Shown in pieces: positions 18,768 through 28,016 of a stretch of DNA of 64,000 nt (position 1 is its first letter; the number at the start of each line of letters is the position of its first letter). Position numbers and translations under genes: made by a program. The stretch is from positions 248,001 to 312,000 of the forward strand of contig NZ_CAHJXN010000002.1 in the NCBI RefSeq assembly GCF_903645285.1, given 5' to 3'. The notes below the pieces were generated by a model. It was given only the letters and a program-made list of their open reading frames with translations, was not told where the DNA came from and did not search any database. The DNA comes from Streptococcus thalassemiae. GTDB lineage: Bacteria; Bacillota; Bacilli; Lactobacillales; Streptococcaceae.

Positions 18768-19181
18768 TTATTCTGCTTCACGTTTTACGAATTTACATTT
18801 AACTGGCAATTTGTGGCTAGCAAGACGAAGCGCTTCGCGAGCGATCTCTTCAGATACACCAGCGATTTCGAACATCACTTTACCACGTTTAACTGGTGCT
18901 ACCCAACCTTCAGGCGCCCCTTTACCAGATCCCATACGCACACCGATAGCTTTAGCAGTGTATGATTTGTGTGGGAAGATTTTAATCCAAACTTTACCAC
19001 CACGTTTCATGTAACGAGTCATGGCGATACGAGCAGCTTCGATTTGGCGGTTAGTGATCCAGTGGCTAGTTGTAGCTTGAAGACCGTATTCACCGAATGC
19101 TACTTCTTTTCCACCTTTTGCTTCACCGCGCATTTTTCCACGGAATTCACGACGGTGTTTAACACGTTTAGGTACTAACAT
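18768..19181 (-). CDS. rplP: 50S ribosomal protein L16
   Basis: Large-subunit protein next to the peptidyl-transferase centre and A-site tRNA, 137 aa. It starts [20 protein letters not shown] and has [20 protein letters not shown]. It starts 3 bp after the rpsC stop, so the two are translationally coupled. Confidence 0.98.
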   Translation of the reverse strand: MLVPKRVKHRREFRGKMRGEAKGGKEVAFGEYGLQATTSHWITNRQIEAARIAMTRYMKRGGKVWIKIFPHKSYTAKAIGVRMGSGKGAPEGWVAPVKRGKVMFEIAGVSEEIAREALRLASHKLPVKCKFVKREAE

Positions 19182-19184
19182 TGG

Positions 19185-19838
19185 TTATTTACCTCCTTTA
19201 GTGTTTTTGCGAGCTGGAAGAACTTCACCACGGTAGATCCATACTTTAACACCAAGTTTACCGTATGTAGTATCTGCTTCTTCCCAAGCGTAATCGATAT
19301 CTGCACGAAGTGTGTGAAGTGGAACAGTTCCTTCAGAGTATCCTTCAGCACGGGCGATATCTGCACCGTTCAAACGACCTGATACTTGAGTTTTGATTCC
19401 TTTAGCTCCAGCACGCATTGCACGTTGGATTGCTTGTTTTTGTGCACGACGGAAAGCAACACGTTGCTCCAATTGACGAGCAATACCTTCACCTACAAGG
19501 TGAGCATCCAAATCAGGTTGTTTGATTTCGATGATATTGATGTGTACTTGTTTTCCAGTCAATTTGTTAAGTTTTGCACGGAGTGCATCAACGTTTGCAC
19601 CACCTTTACCGATAACCATACCTGGTTTAGCAGTGTGAAGTGAAACGTTAACTTTGTTTACTGCGCGTTCGATTTCGATAGTTGAAACTGCTGCGTCAGC
19701 AAGTTCTTTTTGAACGAATTTACGGATTGCAAGATCTTCATGAAGGTAATCCGCGTATTCTTTTTCAGCATACCATTTGGCATCCCAATCACGGATGATG
19801 CCGACACGCATACCAATTGGATGTACTTTTTGACCCAC
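19185..19838 (-). CDS. rpsC: 30S ribosomal protein S3
   Basis: Small-subunit protein of the mRNA entry channel, 217 aa. The KH domain ([18 protein letters not shown], about 72-90) and the C-terminal S3 domain ([20 protein letters not shown]) are intact. It lies between rplV and rplP. Confidence 0.98.
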
Positions 19839-19850
19839 GATTTTACCTCC

Positions 19851-20195
19851 TTATTTTTCTGCAACAGCTACAGTGATGTGAGCTGTACGTTTGTTGATTG
19901 GTGAAGCTGAACCTTTCGCACGTGGACGGAAACGTTTCATAGTTGGTCCTTCGTTTGCGAATGCTTCAGATACTACCAAGTTAGCTTTATCCAAACCAAA
20001 GTTGTTTTCAGCGTTAGCTACAGCTGAGTTCAAAACTTTCAAGATGATTTCAGCAGCTTTGTTTGGAGTGAATGTCAAGATTGCGATTGCATCGGCTACG
20101 CTTTTACCACGGATGTTATCAAGAACAAGACGTGATTTACGAGGTGAAACACGTACTGTACGAGCCATTGCTTTAGCTGAAGTAATTTCTGCCAT
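19851..20195 (-). CDS. rplV: 50S ribosomal protein L22
   Basis: Exit-tunnel protein, 114 aa. Its extended hairpin loop ([20 protein letters not shown]) lines the tunnel near the macrolide site, where changes give resistance in the family; nothing in this copy looks altered. It lies between rpsS and rpsC. Confidence 0.98.
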   Translation of the reverse strand: MAEITSAKAMARTVRVSPRKSRLVLDNIRGKSVADAIAILTFTPNKAAEIILKVLNSAVANAENNFGLDKANLVVSEAFANEGPTMKRFRPRAKGSASPINKRTAHITVAVAEK

Positions 20196-20206
20196 TTATG
20201 TTCTCC

Positions 20207-20488
20207 TTATTTTCTACGTGTTTTCTTGTCGTCTGCAGCGTGACCTTTGTAAGTACGAGTTGGTGCAAATTCACCAAGTTTGTGACCTACCATGTCTTCT
20301 TGAATGTAAACAGGTACGTGTTTACGTCCGTCATAAACTGCAATAGTGTAACCAATGAAACTTGGGAAGATCGTTGAACGACGTGACCAAGTTTTAATAA
20401 CTTTTTTCTTTTCGTCGTTAGCTTGAGCTTCAACTTTTTTCATCAAATGCTCATCGACGAAAGGTCCTTTTTTAAGACTGCGTCCCAT
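20207..20488 (-). CDS. rpsS: 30S ribosomal protein S19
   Basis: Small-subunit head protein, 93 aa. The start at 20488 gives [20 protein letters not shown] and has AAGGAGAA upstream; a longer frame would add 16 unrelated residues. The 103-bp gap to rplB contains a CTAGTTGC/GCGACTAG hairpin near 20566-20585. Confidence 0.97.
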
Positions 20489-20591
20489 TTTTATATTTTC
20501 TCCTTTAAATGTTGTACCACAGCGGCTTGCGCTCACATGGAGCGCTACCGAGCTGGCGGATTTGCTAGTTGCTTAAGCGACTAGTTTAATA

Positions 20592-21425
20592 TTATTTCTC
20601 GTTGCGACGACGAACGATAAGTTTGTCAGATTTCGCTTTCTTGTTACGAGTTTTAAGACCAAGAGCAGGTTTGCCCCATGGAGTAGATGGTGCTTTACGA
20701 CCAACTGGTGCTTTACCTTCACCACCACCGTGTGGGTGATCGTTAGGGTTCATTACAGAACCACGAACTGTTGGGCGGATACCTTTCCAACGGCTACGTC
20801 CTGCTTTACCAAGGTTTACAAGTCCATGTTGTTCGTTTCCGACAACACCAACTGTAGCACGGCAAGTTCCAAGAATCATACGAACTTCACCTGATTGAAG
20901 ACGAACAAGAACGTATTTACCTTCAGAACCCAATACTTGAGCAGATGCACCAGCAGCACGTACCAATTCACCACCACGACCTGGTTTCAACTCGATGTTG
21001 TGGATCAAAGTACCAACTGGAATGTTAGCAAGTGGAAGAGCGTTTCCGACTTTGATATCTGCTTCTGGACCTGAAACGATACGTTGACCTACTTCAAGAC
21101 CTTTTGGAGCGATGATGTATGCTTTCACACCGTCAGTGTAGTGTACAAGAGCGATGTTTGCAGAACGGTTTGGATCGTACTCGATTGTTTTAACAACTGC
21201 TTCAACGTTGTCTTTGTTACGTTTGAAGTCAACCAAACGGTAGAAACGTTTGTGTCCACCACCTTGGTGACGAACTGTGATACGACCGTTGTTGTTACGA
21301 CCAGCCTTGCTCTTCAAAGCAACAAGCAATGATTTTTCAGGAGTGCTTGTTGTGATTTCAGCGAAATCCAAAGAAGTCATATTACGGCGACCGTTTGTTG
21401 TTGGTTTATAAACACGAATTCCCAC
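20592..21425 (-). CDS. rplB: 50S ribosomal protein L2
   Basis: Core 23S rRNA-binding protein needed for the peptidyl-transferase centre, 277 aa. The conserved C-terminal motif [16 protein letters not shown] is present, including its central His. It lies between rplW and rpsS. Confidence 0.99.
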
Positions 21426-21442
21426 GATATTTCCTCCTTAGA

Positions 21443-21739
21443 TTATTCAGCTTCAGCAGCAAACAACTCGATTGCTTTTGAATCAGCTGTAAGTGTGATG
21501 ATAGCTTTTTTAGTTTTGTTAGTAAAACCAGTGTAACGTCCAACACGTTTAGCTTTTGGTTTTACGTTGATTGTGTTAACATTGGCAACTTTAACACCTT
21601 CGAAAGCAGCTTCAACAGCTTGCTTGATCAAAAGTTTGTGTGCACGAGTGTCAACTTCAAATACATATTTTCCTGCTTCAAGTTGAGCCATTGAGCTTTC
21701 AGTGATGACAGGTTTTTTGATAACATCATACAAATTCAT
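21443..21739 (-). CDS. rplW: 50S ribosomal protein L23
   Basis: Exit-tunnel rim protein that docks trigger factor and SRP, 98 aa. It starts [20 protein letters not shown] and contains the tunnel loop [16 protein letters not shown]. Its start overlaps the rplD stop by 1 bp, so it is translationally coupled. Confidence 0.98.
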
Positions 21740-22362
21740 TATGCAAGAACCTCCTCGATTTTAGAGATAGCTGCTTGAGTAACAAGAAGTTTGTCGCTAT
21801 TTGCGATGTCAAGAACACTTGCAGTTGTAGCAGTTGCAACTTTCACGTTTGGAAGGTTACGAGCTGAAAGAGCTGCGAATTCATTTCCTTCTTCAAGGAT
21901 AACAAGAACTTTAGAATCGATGCTCAATGCTGCAAGAACTTTTGCAAATTCAGCAGTTTTTGGAGCTGTAAATTCAAGAGAATCAACGGCTACAAATTTG
22001 TTTTCAGCAACTTTTTCAGAGTAAACTGATTTAAGAGCTAGGCGACGAACTTTTTGTGGAAGTTTGTAGCCATATGAACGTGGAGTTGGTCCGAAGACAA
22101 CACCACCACCACGCCATTGTGGTGAGCGGATAGAACCTTGACGAGCACGTCCAGTTCCTTTTTGACGCCATGGTTTGCGTCCACCACCTGATACTGCAGA
22201 GCGGTTTTTAACAGCGTGTGTTCCTTGGCGAAGGCTTGCGCGTTGGCTGATGATCACATCAAACACAACTGATTCATTTGGTTCAATACCAAATACTGCA
22301 TCGTTAAGAACAACTTGGCCAGCTTCTTTACCAGTTTGGTCAAATAATGTTACGTTTGCCAT
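21739..22362 (-). CDS. rplD: 50S ribosomal protein L4
   Basis: Exit-tunnel protein, 207 aa. The tunnel-tip region [20 protein letters not shown] is intact and unaltered at the usual macrolide-resistance positions as far as I can tell. In E. coli L4 represses the S10 operon; this leader is different, so that cannot be assumed here. Confidence 0.98.
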
Positions 22363-22386
22363 TGTGACTGATTTCCCCTTTCTTTA

Positions 22387-23013
22387 TTATTTACCAGCTT
22401 TAACTGCTGATTTGATAGTGATAAGAGATTTCTTAGCACCTGGTACGTTACCTTTAATAAGGATAACGTTCTTTTCTGGAACAACTTGTACCACTTCAAG
22501 GTTTTGAATTGTTACGCGGTCGCCACCCATACGTCCTGCAAGGTTTTTACCTTTGAATACGCGGTTAGGTGCAACAGGTCCCATAGAACCTGGACGACGG
22601 TGGTAACGAGAACCGTGAGCCATTGGTCCACGTGATTGTCCGTGGCGTTTGATAACACCTTGGAAACCTTTACCTTTAGAAGTACCAGTTACGTCAACAA
22701 CGTCTCCAGCTGCGAATGTTTCAACTGTGATTTCAGCACCAACTTCCAAGCCTTCAACGTTTTTGAATTCACGAATGAAGCGCTTAGGAGCCGTGTTAGC
22801 TTTCGCTACATGTCCTTTAGCAGGTTTGTTGCTCAATACTTCGCGTTTGTCATCGAAACCAACTTGGATAGCGTTGTATCCGTCTGTTTCAACAGTTTTA
22901 ACTTGAAGGACAACGTTTGGAGTTGCTTCAATAACTGTTACAGGGATCAATTCGCCAGCTTCAGTGAAGATTTGAGTCATTCCCACTTTTTTCCCTAAGA
23001 TTCCTTTTGTCAT
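22387..23013 (-). CDS. rplC: 50S ribosomal protein L3
   Basis: Early-assembly large-subunit protein, 208 aa. It starts [20 protein letters not shown], and the central loop [18 protein letters not shown]-type segment ([18 protein letters not shown]) reaches towards the peptidyl-transferase centre. A 215-bp repeat-filled gap separates it from rpsJ. Confidence 0.98.
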
Positions 23014-23083
23014 GAGAAAATAGTTCCTTTTCTATATTTTTATTCAAAAAGTTTTTAACGAGCGTTTTTCATGCTCAAGTCTA

Positions 23084-23190
23084 AGATACAAAGGGCGTCA
23101 AACTCAAAGTGAAAATAGGAAACTGACGCAGTGTCTAGCAGACACTAGGAAGTTTATCTTTTTCACACCGAGTTTAGCCCGTGTTCAATT
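23084..23190 (+). repeat. ~107-bp palindromic element in the rplC-rpsJ gap
   Basis: It runs from GATACAAAGGGCGTCAAACT to GTTTAGCCCGTGTTCAATT. The arms are inverted repeats (AAACTCAAAGTGAAAATAGG against the reverse complement of ...TCTTTTTCACACCGAGTTT), so it folds into a long imperfect hairpin. An inverted copy lies at 16607-16717. The length is close to that reported for RUP elements, but I cannot confirm the family. Confidence 0.65.
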
Positions 23191-23228
23191 AAATTGAAAC
23201 ACCAGCCTCTGCTCTTTTATATTTTAGA

Positions 23229-23537
23229 TTAAAGTTTGATTTCTACGTTTACACCACTTGGAAGATCCAATTTCATCAAAGCATCAACTGTTTTTTGAGT
23301 TGGGTTAACGATATCGATCAAACGTTTGTGTGTACGCATTTCAAATTGTTCGCGAGAGTCTTTGTATTTGTGAGTCGCACGAATGATTGTGTAGAGGCTA
23401 CGTTCAGTTGGAAGTGGGATTGGACCCGCAACTTGTGCACCTGTACGAGTAGCTGATTCTACGATTTTTGCAGCCGCTGTGTCAAGCGTACGGTGTTCGT
23501 AAGCTTTCAAACGGATACGGATTTTTTTGTTTGCCAT
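23229..23537 (-). CDS. rpsJ: 30S ribosomal protein S10
   Basis: Small-subunit head protein that is also NusE, the antitermination factor; 102 aa. It starts [20 protein letters not shown] and has the conserved [20 protein letters not shown]. First gene of the superoperon, with GGAGAA RBS and a promoter 137-165 bp upstream. Confidence 0.98.
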
Positions 23538-23579
23538 CTTTTTCTCCTTTTCGTCTATTTAAGATAATAGGCTAGCTCC

Positions 23580-23673
23580 ACAAGAAAACCGACGCGGCGT
23601 TGCGTGGCAATGCAACCGAGCGTGTCGCAACCTCTTGCATCAAAGCTAAAGCTGTAATTTACAGCACCATAAT
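23580..23673 (-). promoter_or_regulatory. Untranslated leader of the S10 operon
   Basis: Between promoter and rpsJ there is a leader of about 130 nt with a perfect palindrome GCTGTAAATTACAGC (23651-23665) and a GTTGC/GCAAC hairpin further down. It could carry autogenous control, but no known ribosomal-protein leader motif is recognised. Confidence 0.45.
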
Positions 23674-23702
23674 AGAATAACACAAAGCCCCTGCGATTGC
23701 AA
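23674..23702 (-). promoter_or_regulatory. S10 operon promoter
   Basis: Minus strand: TTGCAA (23697-23702), 17-bp spacer, TATTCT (23674-23679) preceded by TGT, an extended -10. It is the only strong promoter before rpsJ. Confidence 0.78.
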
Positions 23703-23781
23703 GGGATTTGTTGCTGTTTTTTCGTTTTTTTACGATGAAAATGTTTTCCTACTTTTTCTTTCTAAAATTAGGGATTTTCTT

Positions 23782-24408
23782 CTATATAAACTGACTCCTC
23801 TTGACCTCAAATTTACCTTCTGATTGGTCCACTAGAATGTCCGCCCTTGACTCAGTTTCTTTATAGTATCGCAGATACTGCTCCCGTCTCATCTGATGAC
23901 TAGCCAATATAAAGGATGCATCGCGATTTCTCACAGTCGTATCTCTAGCAAGGCGTCGCTTTAATTCGGTCTCCTCATCCGTGTAGAAACAGATGGTTTT
24001 GTCAAAGAGTTCTTTGGGTAAAAAGCCAACAGACATCCCTTCGACAATCAGAATTGGCTTTGCTCCAGACAAGACCTCACTAGCTTTCCAAGGTTCTTCA
24101 ATTGTTAAGATATCCATGCCAGCCTTTAAAGCGAGAATGTCTCTTTCTAAACTTACCAGTTCATGAACCACAGGTAAACAAGCGGTCACTTTTTGGTCTG
24201 GAGTCTCCTTTAGCACCACTAAATGACGATTTGAAGCAATGTAAGGATCGGTTTCCAATAAGTTTACCTTTGCAGAATCTAGGGTTTGGTACAATTCCTG
24301 AGCGAAGGTTGACTTGCCTGAAGCTCCATGACCGTATATTCCCAGTGTCCTGACTTTCCCCGTCTCGATCTCTGAGACTAGTTGGTCTACTAAGTCTTTT
24401 TTCTTCAT
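23782..24408 (-). CDS. P-loop nucleoside-kinase-like protein (uridine kinase superfamily)
   Basis: Cytoplasmic P-loop NTPase, 208 aa. Walker A GHGASGKSTFAQEL is at about 26-39; SGAKPILIVEGMSVGF is the likely Walker B/strand region; the late motif FYTDEETELKRRLARDTTVR resembles the lid of uridine/panthothenate-kinase relatives. The substrate is unknown. Its start overlaps the nrdG stop by 4 bp, so it is translationally coupled to anaerobic ribonucleotide reduction; a nucleoside substrate is plausible but inferred. Confidence 0.75.
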   Translation of the reverse strand: MKKKDLVDQLVSEIETGKVRTLGIYGHGASGKSTFAQELYQTLDSAKVNLLETDPYIASNRHLVVLKETPDQKVTACLPVVHELVSLERDILALKAGMDILTIEEPWKASEVLSGAKPILIVEGMSVGFLPKELFDKTICFYTDEETELKRRLARDTTVRNRDASFILASHQMRREQYLRYYKETESRADILVDQSEGKFEVKRSQFI

Positions 24409-24995
24409 TCTCTCTTCACCTGTTCATAGCTTTCTTTTCCGTCATTGAGCTTGTCCCAAATCACTACTTGCCCACTTTTGAGGGATTTTTGCACATCGAT
24501 GATGCGTTGATTGGACGAACCTCGAAACTGGAGCATGAGATTTCTCTTAGTTCGGTCATACCGTCCATCGACAAGGATGTCAATCAGTGATAAGAGTTCC
24601 AATTTGTCTGGAGTCTCCTGCATCATTTCTTCCCAAGTGTAGCCCGTCCAGGACCAAATGTCCTTGTCTGGCAATTCCTGTCGGATGCGTTTAACTAGAG
24701 GCAAGAGAATGCCAGTATTGAGGAAGGGCTCCCCTCCCAGCAAGGTCAAGCCTTGAACATAAGGCTGGGCAAGATCTGCCATGATTTGCTCTTCTAATTC
24801 TGCTGTGTAGGGAATTCCTGCATTGAAAGACCAAGTCGCAACATTATAACATCCCTCGCAGTGAAACATACAACCTGCTACATAGAGAGAGTTGCGCACG
24901 CCTTCTCCATCTACAAAGTTAAAGGCCTTGTAGTCGATGATACGCCCTTGACTGAGTTCCTCGCTTTTCCATTCTTGTGGTTTTGGATTATTCAT
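24405..24995 (-). CDS. nrdG: Anaerobic ribonucleotide reductase activating protein
   Basis: Radical-SAM activase that installs the glycyl radical on NrdD, 196 aa. The iron-sulfur motif CMFHCEGC (CX3CX2C, starting near residue 42) is present, followed by the SAM-binding TLLGGEPFLN segment. It lies between a GNAT gene (8-bp overlap) and the P-loop kinase (4-bp overlap), downstream of nrdD with two small genes in between. Confidence 0.95.
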   Translation of the reverse strand: MNNPKPQEWKSEELSQGRIIDYKAFNFVDGEGVRNSLYVAGCMFHCEGCYNVATWSFNAGIPYTAELEEQIMADLAQPYVQGLTLLGGEPFLNTGILLPLVKRIRQELPDKDIWSWTGYTWEEMMQETPDKLELLSLIDILVDGRYDRTKRNLMLQFRGSSNQRIIDVQKSLKSGQVVIWDKLNDGKESYEQVKRE

Positions 24996-25494
24996 TCGCT
25001 ACCTCTACCCAATAACGCTCAACTCCATTACGAACATCTTCAAGGAGCCCACCATTTGCTAGAATGACTGCTCTGCTAGCAGGATTATTCACGCTACAGG
25101 TCACAAGAGTTCTCTTGATGTTCTTTTCCTTAGCAACTTGCAAGCCCTGACGGAAAGTTTCCTTAGCATAACCTTTGCCTCTTTCTGATGGACGAATGGA
25201 GTAGCCAATGTGGCCAGCATAATTCAATAATCCCTCATTCAGTCTCAATCGCAGATTCAAAAATCCTAGAGCACGACCTACATCATCAAATGATACAAAT
25301 TGAATAGAAGGAACACGATTTTCAGGCAAGTTTATTCCCATCTCTTTTTGCATATTTGTTTCCAACCACTCTTCATACACAAAGTTCTCTGTATCCCAAA
25401 ATCCACCATCATGGGCTGATTGGCTCTTTTCAAACTCTGCCATCATGTCTAAAACTGTTTCTTTATCTGCTAATCTTGGTCTGCGTAGTTCCAT
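24988..25494 (-). CDS. GNAT-family N-acetyltransferase
   Basis: Cytoplasmic acetyltransferase, 168 aa. The acetyl-CoA binding motif A is visible as IGYSIRPSERGKGYAKETFR, followed by NPASRAVILANGGLLED in motif B. It resembles the RimJ/RimL-like class; the acceptor is unknown. It overlaps nrdG by 8 bp, and this order is a stable part of the nrd cluster in Mitis-group streptococci. Confidence 0.85.
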   Translation of the reverse strand: MELRRPRLADKETVLDMMAEFEKSQSAHDGGFWDTENFVYEEWLETNMQKEMGINLPENRVPSIQFVSFDDVGRALGFLNLRLRLNEGLLNYAGHIGYSIRPSERGKGYAKETFRQGLQVAKEKNIKRTLVTCSVNNPASRAVILANGGLLEDVRNGVERYWVEVANE

Positions 25495-25513
25495 CCTTAC
25501 CTCCCACTATGAG

Positions 25514-25539
25514 AAAAGCGAGAGTTGACTCTCACTTTT
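25514..25539 (-). terminator. Hairpin terminator between the 46-aa ORF and the GNAT gene
   Basis: AAAAGTGAGAGT and ACTCTCGCTTTT pair around 2 nt, with T-rich flanks on both strands. It overlaps the stop of the 46-aa gene by 2 bp. It may partly uncouple nrdG from nrdD. Confidence 0.6.
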
Positions 25540-25678
25540 ATTTCTTCTTATTCTTGTTTAAAAATTGTTCTTTGAGGTTGAGCAAGCGTTCTTTTTTACC
25601 AGCTCCACCTTTAGAGTGTTTCTCGTGATAACGGGTCACTTGTGCACGCCCCTTATCGTCTAATTGATATTTTCCCAT
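25538..25678 (-). CDS. Small basic protein downstream of nrdD (46 aa)
   Basis: Translation starts MGKYQLDDKGRAQVTRYHEK and ends in a Lys/Asn-rich tail (LNKNKKK). It is strongly basic, soluble and without Cys. The start is 12 bp after the nrdD stop with AAAGAACTGAAA before it (a weak RBS), so coupling to nrdD translation is likely. A gene of this size sits here in pneumococci as well; its function is unknown. Nucleic-acid binding would fit the charge but is only a guess. Confidence 0.7.
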   Translation of the reverse strand: MGKYQLDDKGRAQVTRYHEKHSKGGAGKKERLLNLKEQFLNKNKKK

Positions 25679-25689
25679 TTCAGTTCTTT

Positions 25690-27897
25690 CTAATTGGTTA
25701 CTTGGTGACCAGCTATTTTAATCGTTGAGCCATTCATGTGTTTGACACGCGCAGCGATTTCCTTGTGACGCCCATTGACCATAGGTCTCGCTTGAGGATT
25801 ACCTAAGTAGCCACAAGTCCGTTTAACAACGTCTACTGTTTTAGGGTCACTATTGCCACAGTTTGGACAAGCAAATCCTCTCTCAGTTGGTTCAAAATCC
25901 CCTTCAAAGTCACACTTGTAGCAACGGTCTATTGGTGTATTGGTTCCAAGATAGCCCACACGGTCATAGGCATAGTCCCAGACAGCTTCCAAGGCCTTTG
26001 GATTTTGCTGGAGGACTGGATACTCACAATAATGAATGAAACCACCTGACGCACCCGCTTCTGGATAGACTTTCTCAAAGTCTAATTTTTCAAACGGTGT
26101 TGGATTTTTACGAACATCGTAGTGGAAAGAGTTAGTGTAGTATTCCTTATCTGTAATATCAGGAATAGAACCAAACTTCTCTGTATCTAGTCGGCAGAAA
26201 CGGTCTGTCAAACTTTCAGACGGTGTTGAGTAGATAGAAAAATGATATCCATATTGGTCAGACCACTCTTCTACACGGCGTTTTATATCTCGAATAATGT
26301 CTAGCGTGAATTCCTTAGCATCTGGATTGCTTTCCCAGCTGTTACCAAAGAAAACTGTCGCTACTTCATACAAGCCGATATAGCCCAGTGAAACTGTCGC
26401 ACGACGATTCTTAAAGAGCTGGTCAACGCTTTCTTCTTTACCTAGACGATGACCAAAAGCACCGTATTGATACAGGATAGGAGCATTTGCTGGTGTTGCT
26501 TCCTTAGTTCGTTCGACACGGTAAACCAGAGCATCTTCAGCGATATTCATCCGCTCGTTAAAGATTTCCCAGAACTTATTCATGTCTCCTTCAGACTCGA
26601 GAGCGATACGAGGTAGGTTAACTGTCACAACACCCAGATTCATACGGCCTGAATTGACTTCTACACCATTCTCGTCTTTCCATCCTTGAAGGAAAGAACG
26701 GCAACCCATAGGCACCTTAAAAGAACCTGTCAAGTCAACAATCTTATCGTAAGACAAGACGTCTGGGTACATCCGCTTGGTTGCACACTCAAGAGCCAAC
26801 TGCTTAATGTCGTAGTTGGGTGTCCCTTCCTCTAAGTTGAGTCCTCTTTTAAGCGTGAAGATAAGTTTAGGGAAGATAGCTGTGCGGTGTTCCGAACCAA
26901 GCCCATTGATACGAATGTTTAAAATTGCCTTTTGAATTTCTCGCTCAAAACGACTAGTTCCTAGACCAAAACCTAGTGAAGTAAAAGGTGTTTGACCATT
27001 TGAAGTGAAGAGAGTATTGATTTCATACTCAAGAGATTGCATAGCATCATAGATGTCTTTTTGCGTTTTCTTCCAGGCATAATCTTCCCGTTTTTCAGGC
27101 AAGACCCATTCTTCTGCATCTTTGAGATGTTTTTGATAGTTCTTCTCCGCATAAGGCGCCAAAACTTCATCGATACGGTCAGCTGAACAGCCTCCATACT
27201 GGCTAGAAGCAACGTTGGCAATGATTTGGGAAATCTGAGCTGTCGCAGTCTGGATAGACTTGGGACTTTCTACCTCTGCATTTCCAATCTTAAAACCATT
27301 TTCCAACATACCTTTAAAGTCAATCAAACAGCAGTTGGTCATAGGGGTATAGGGGCTGTAGTCCAAGTCGTGATAGTGGATATCCCCTTTTTGGTGGGCA
27401 TTGGCTACGTGCTTAGGCAGCATTTGCAGTCCGATTGATTTCCCAACAATCCCTGCTGTCAAATCACGCTGGGTATTAAAGACATCGCTGTCTTTATTAG
27501 CATTTTCATTGACAACTGCTTGGTCTTTGTTGAGTAGTTTATGGATACTAAAGTTAATATCTGTCGCTTTTGAGCGCTCAAAATCCCTCTGCGTCCGATA
27601 AGTAATATACTCCTCAGCCAGCGCATATTCTTTGGCTTCAAGGAGTTCATGTTCTACGATATTTTGGATTTCATAAATCTTAACTCCCTGCGGAAAACGA
27701 CTATGAATTTCTGTGACAATTCGCTCGGTCAGAGCATTGAGGCGTTTTTCGACCAAGGGTGTCACATCCATAACCTTGTCTGCCGCCTTGTGGAGAGCCT
27801 TGTCAATCTTGTCCACATCAAATACAACACGTCTCCCATCTCGTTTCTCGACGAAGAGAGTTGGCAAAATTGTAATTTTTTCTTCTAGTGCAATCAT
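25690..27897 (-). CDS. nrdD: Anaerobic ribonucleoside-triphosphate reductase
   Basis: Class III, oxygen-sensitive ribonucleotide reductase, 735 aa. An ATP-cone domain (about 10-100: VEKRDGRRVVFDVDKIDKAL) gives allosteric control. The catalytic barrel has the conserved HYHDLDYSPYTPM; near the C-terminus are the zinc Cys pairs CYKC and CPNC and the glycyl-radical motif RTCGYLGNPQARP. I chose the ATG at 27897 because the AAAAGAGA RBS is well spaced for it; an ATG two codons upstream abuts the RBS. Expressed from the promoter and NrdR-like boxes upstream. Confidence 0.97.
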   Translation of the reverse strand: MIALEEKITILPTLFVEKRDGRRVVFDVDKIDKALHKAADKVMDVTPLVEKRLNALTERIVTEIHSRFPQGVKIYEIQNIVEHELLEAKEYALAEEYITYRTQRDFERSKATDINFSIHKLLNKDQAVVNENANKDSDVFNTQRDLTAGIVGKSIGLQMLPKHVANAHQKGDIHYHDLDYSPYTPMTNCCLIDFKGMLENGFKIGNAEVESPKSIQTATAQISQIIANVASSQYGGCSADRIDEVLAPYAEKNYQKHLKDAEEWVLPEKREDYAWKKTQKDIYDAMQSLEYEINTLFTSNGQTPFTSLGFGLGTSRFEREIQKAILNIRINGLGSEHRTAIFPKLIFTLKRGLNLEEGTPNYDIKQLALECATKRMYPDVLSYDKIVDLTGSFKVPMGCRSFLQGWKDENGVEVNSGRMNLGVVTVNLPRIALESEGDMNKFWEIFNERMNIAEDALVYRVERTKEATPANAPILYQYGAFGHRLGKEESVDQLFKNRRATVSLGYIGLYEVATVFFGNSWESNPDAKEFTLDIIRDIKRRVEEWSDQYGYHFSIYSTPSESLTDRFCRLDTEKFGSIPDITDKEYYTNSFHYDVRKNPTPFEKLDFEKVYPEAGASGGFIHYCEYPVLQQNPKALEAVWDYAYDRVGYLGTNTPIDRCYKCDFEGDFEPTERGFACPNCGNSDPKTVDVVKRTCGYLGNPQARPMVNGRHKEIAARVKHMNGSTIKIAGHQVTN

Positions 27898-27934
27898 ATG
27901 CATTCTCTTTTCTAAAATGTTCTTTCTAAAAAGT

Positions 27935-27962
27935 ATTATACCACTCTAAAAAGAAAAATCAA
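27935..27962 (-). promoter_or_regulatory. nrdD promoter
   Basis: Minus strand: TTGATT (27957-27962), 16-bp spacer, TGG-TATAAT (27935-27940), an extended -10. The -35 lies inside the promoter-proximal NrdR-like box, so a bound repressor would block RNA polymerase. Confidence 0.75.
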
Positions 27963-28013
27963 TATCTTGTGGTAAAAATCCTAAAATTTTTAAAAATACA
28001 CAAGATATTGATT
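27957..28013 (-). promoter_or_regulatory. nrdR box: Pair of NrdR-like operator boxes
   Basis: Two copies of the palindrome-like motif CAATATCTTG (27960-27969) and CAAGATATTG (28001-28010), extended to about 16 bp each (27957-27972, 27998-28013). They resemble the NrdR consensus ACACWATATWTWGTGT. Centre-to-centre distance is 41 bp, four helical turns. In RNA they would also form a long hairpin. Confidence 0.65.
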
Positions 28014-28016
28014 TAA

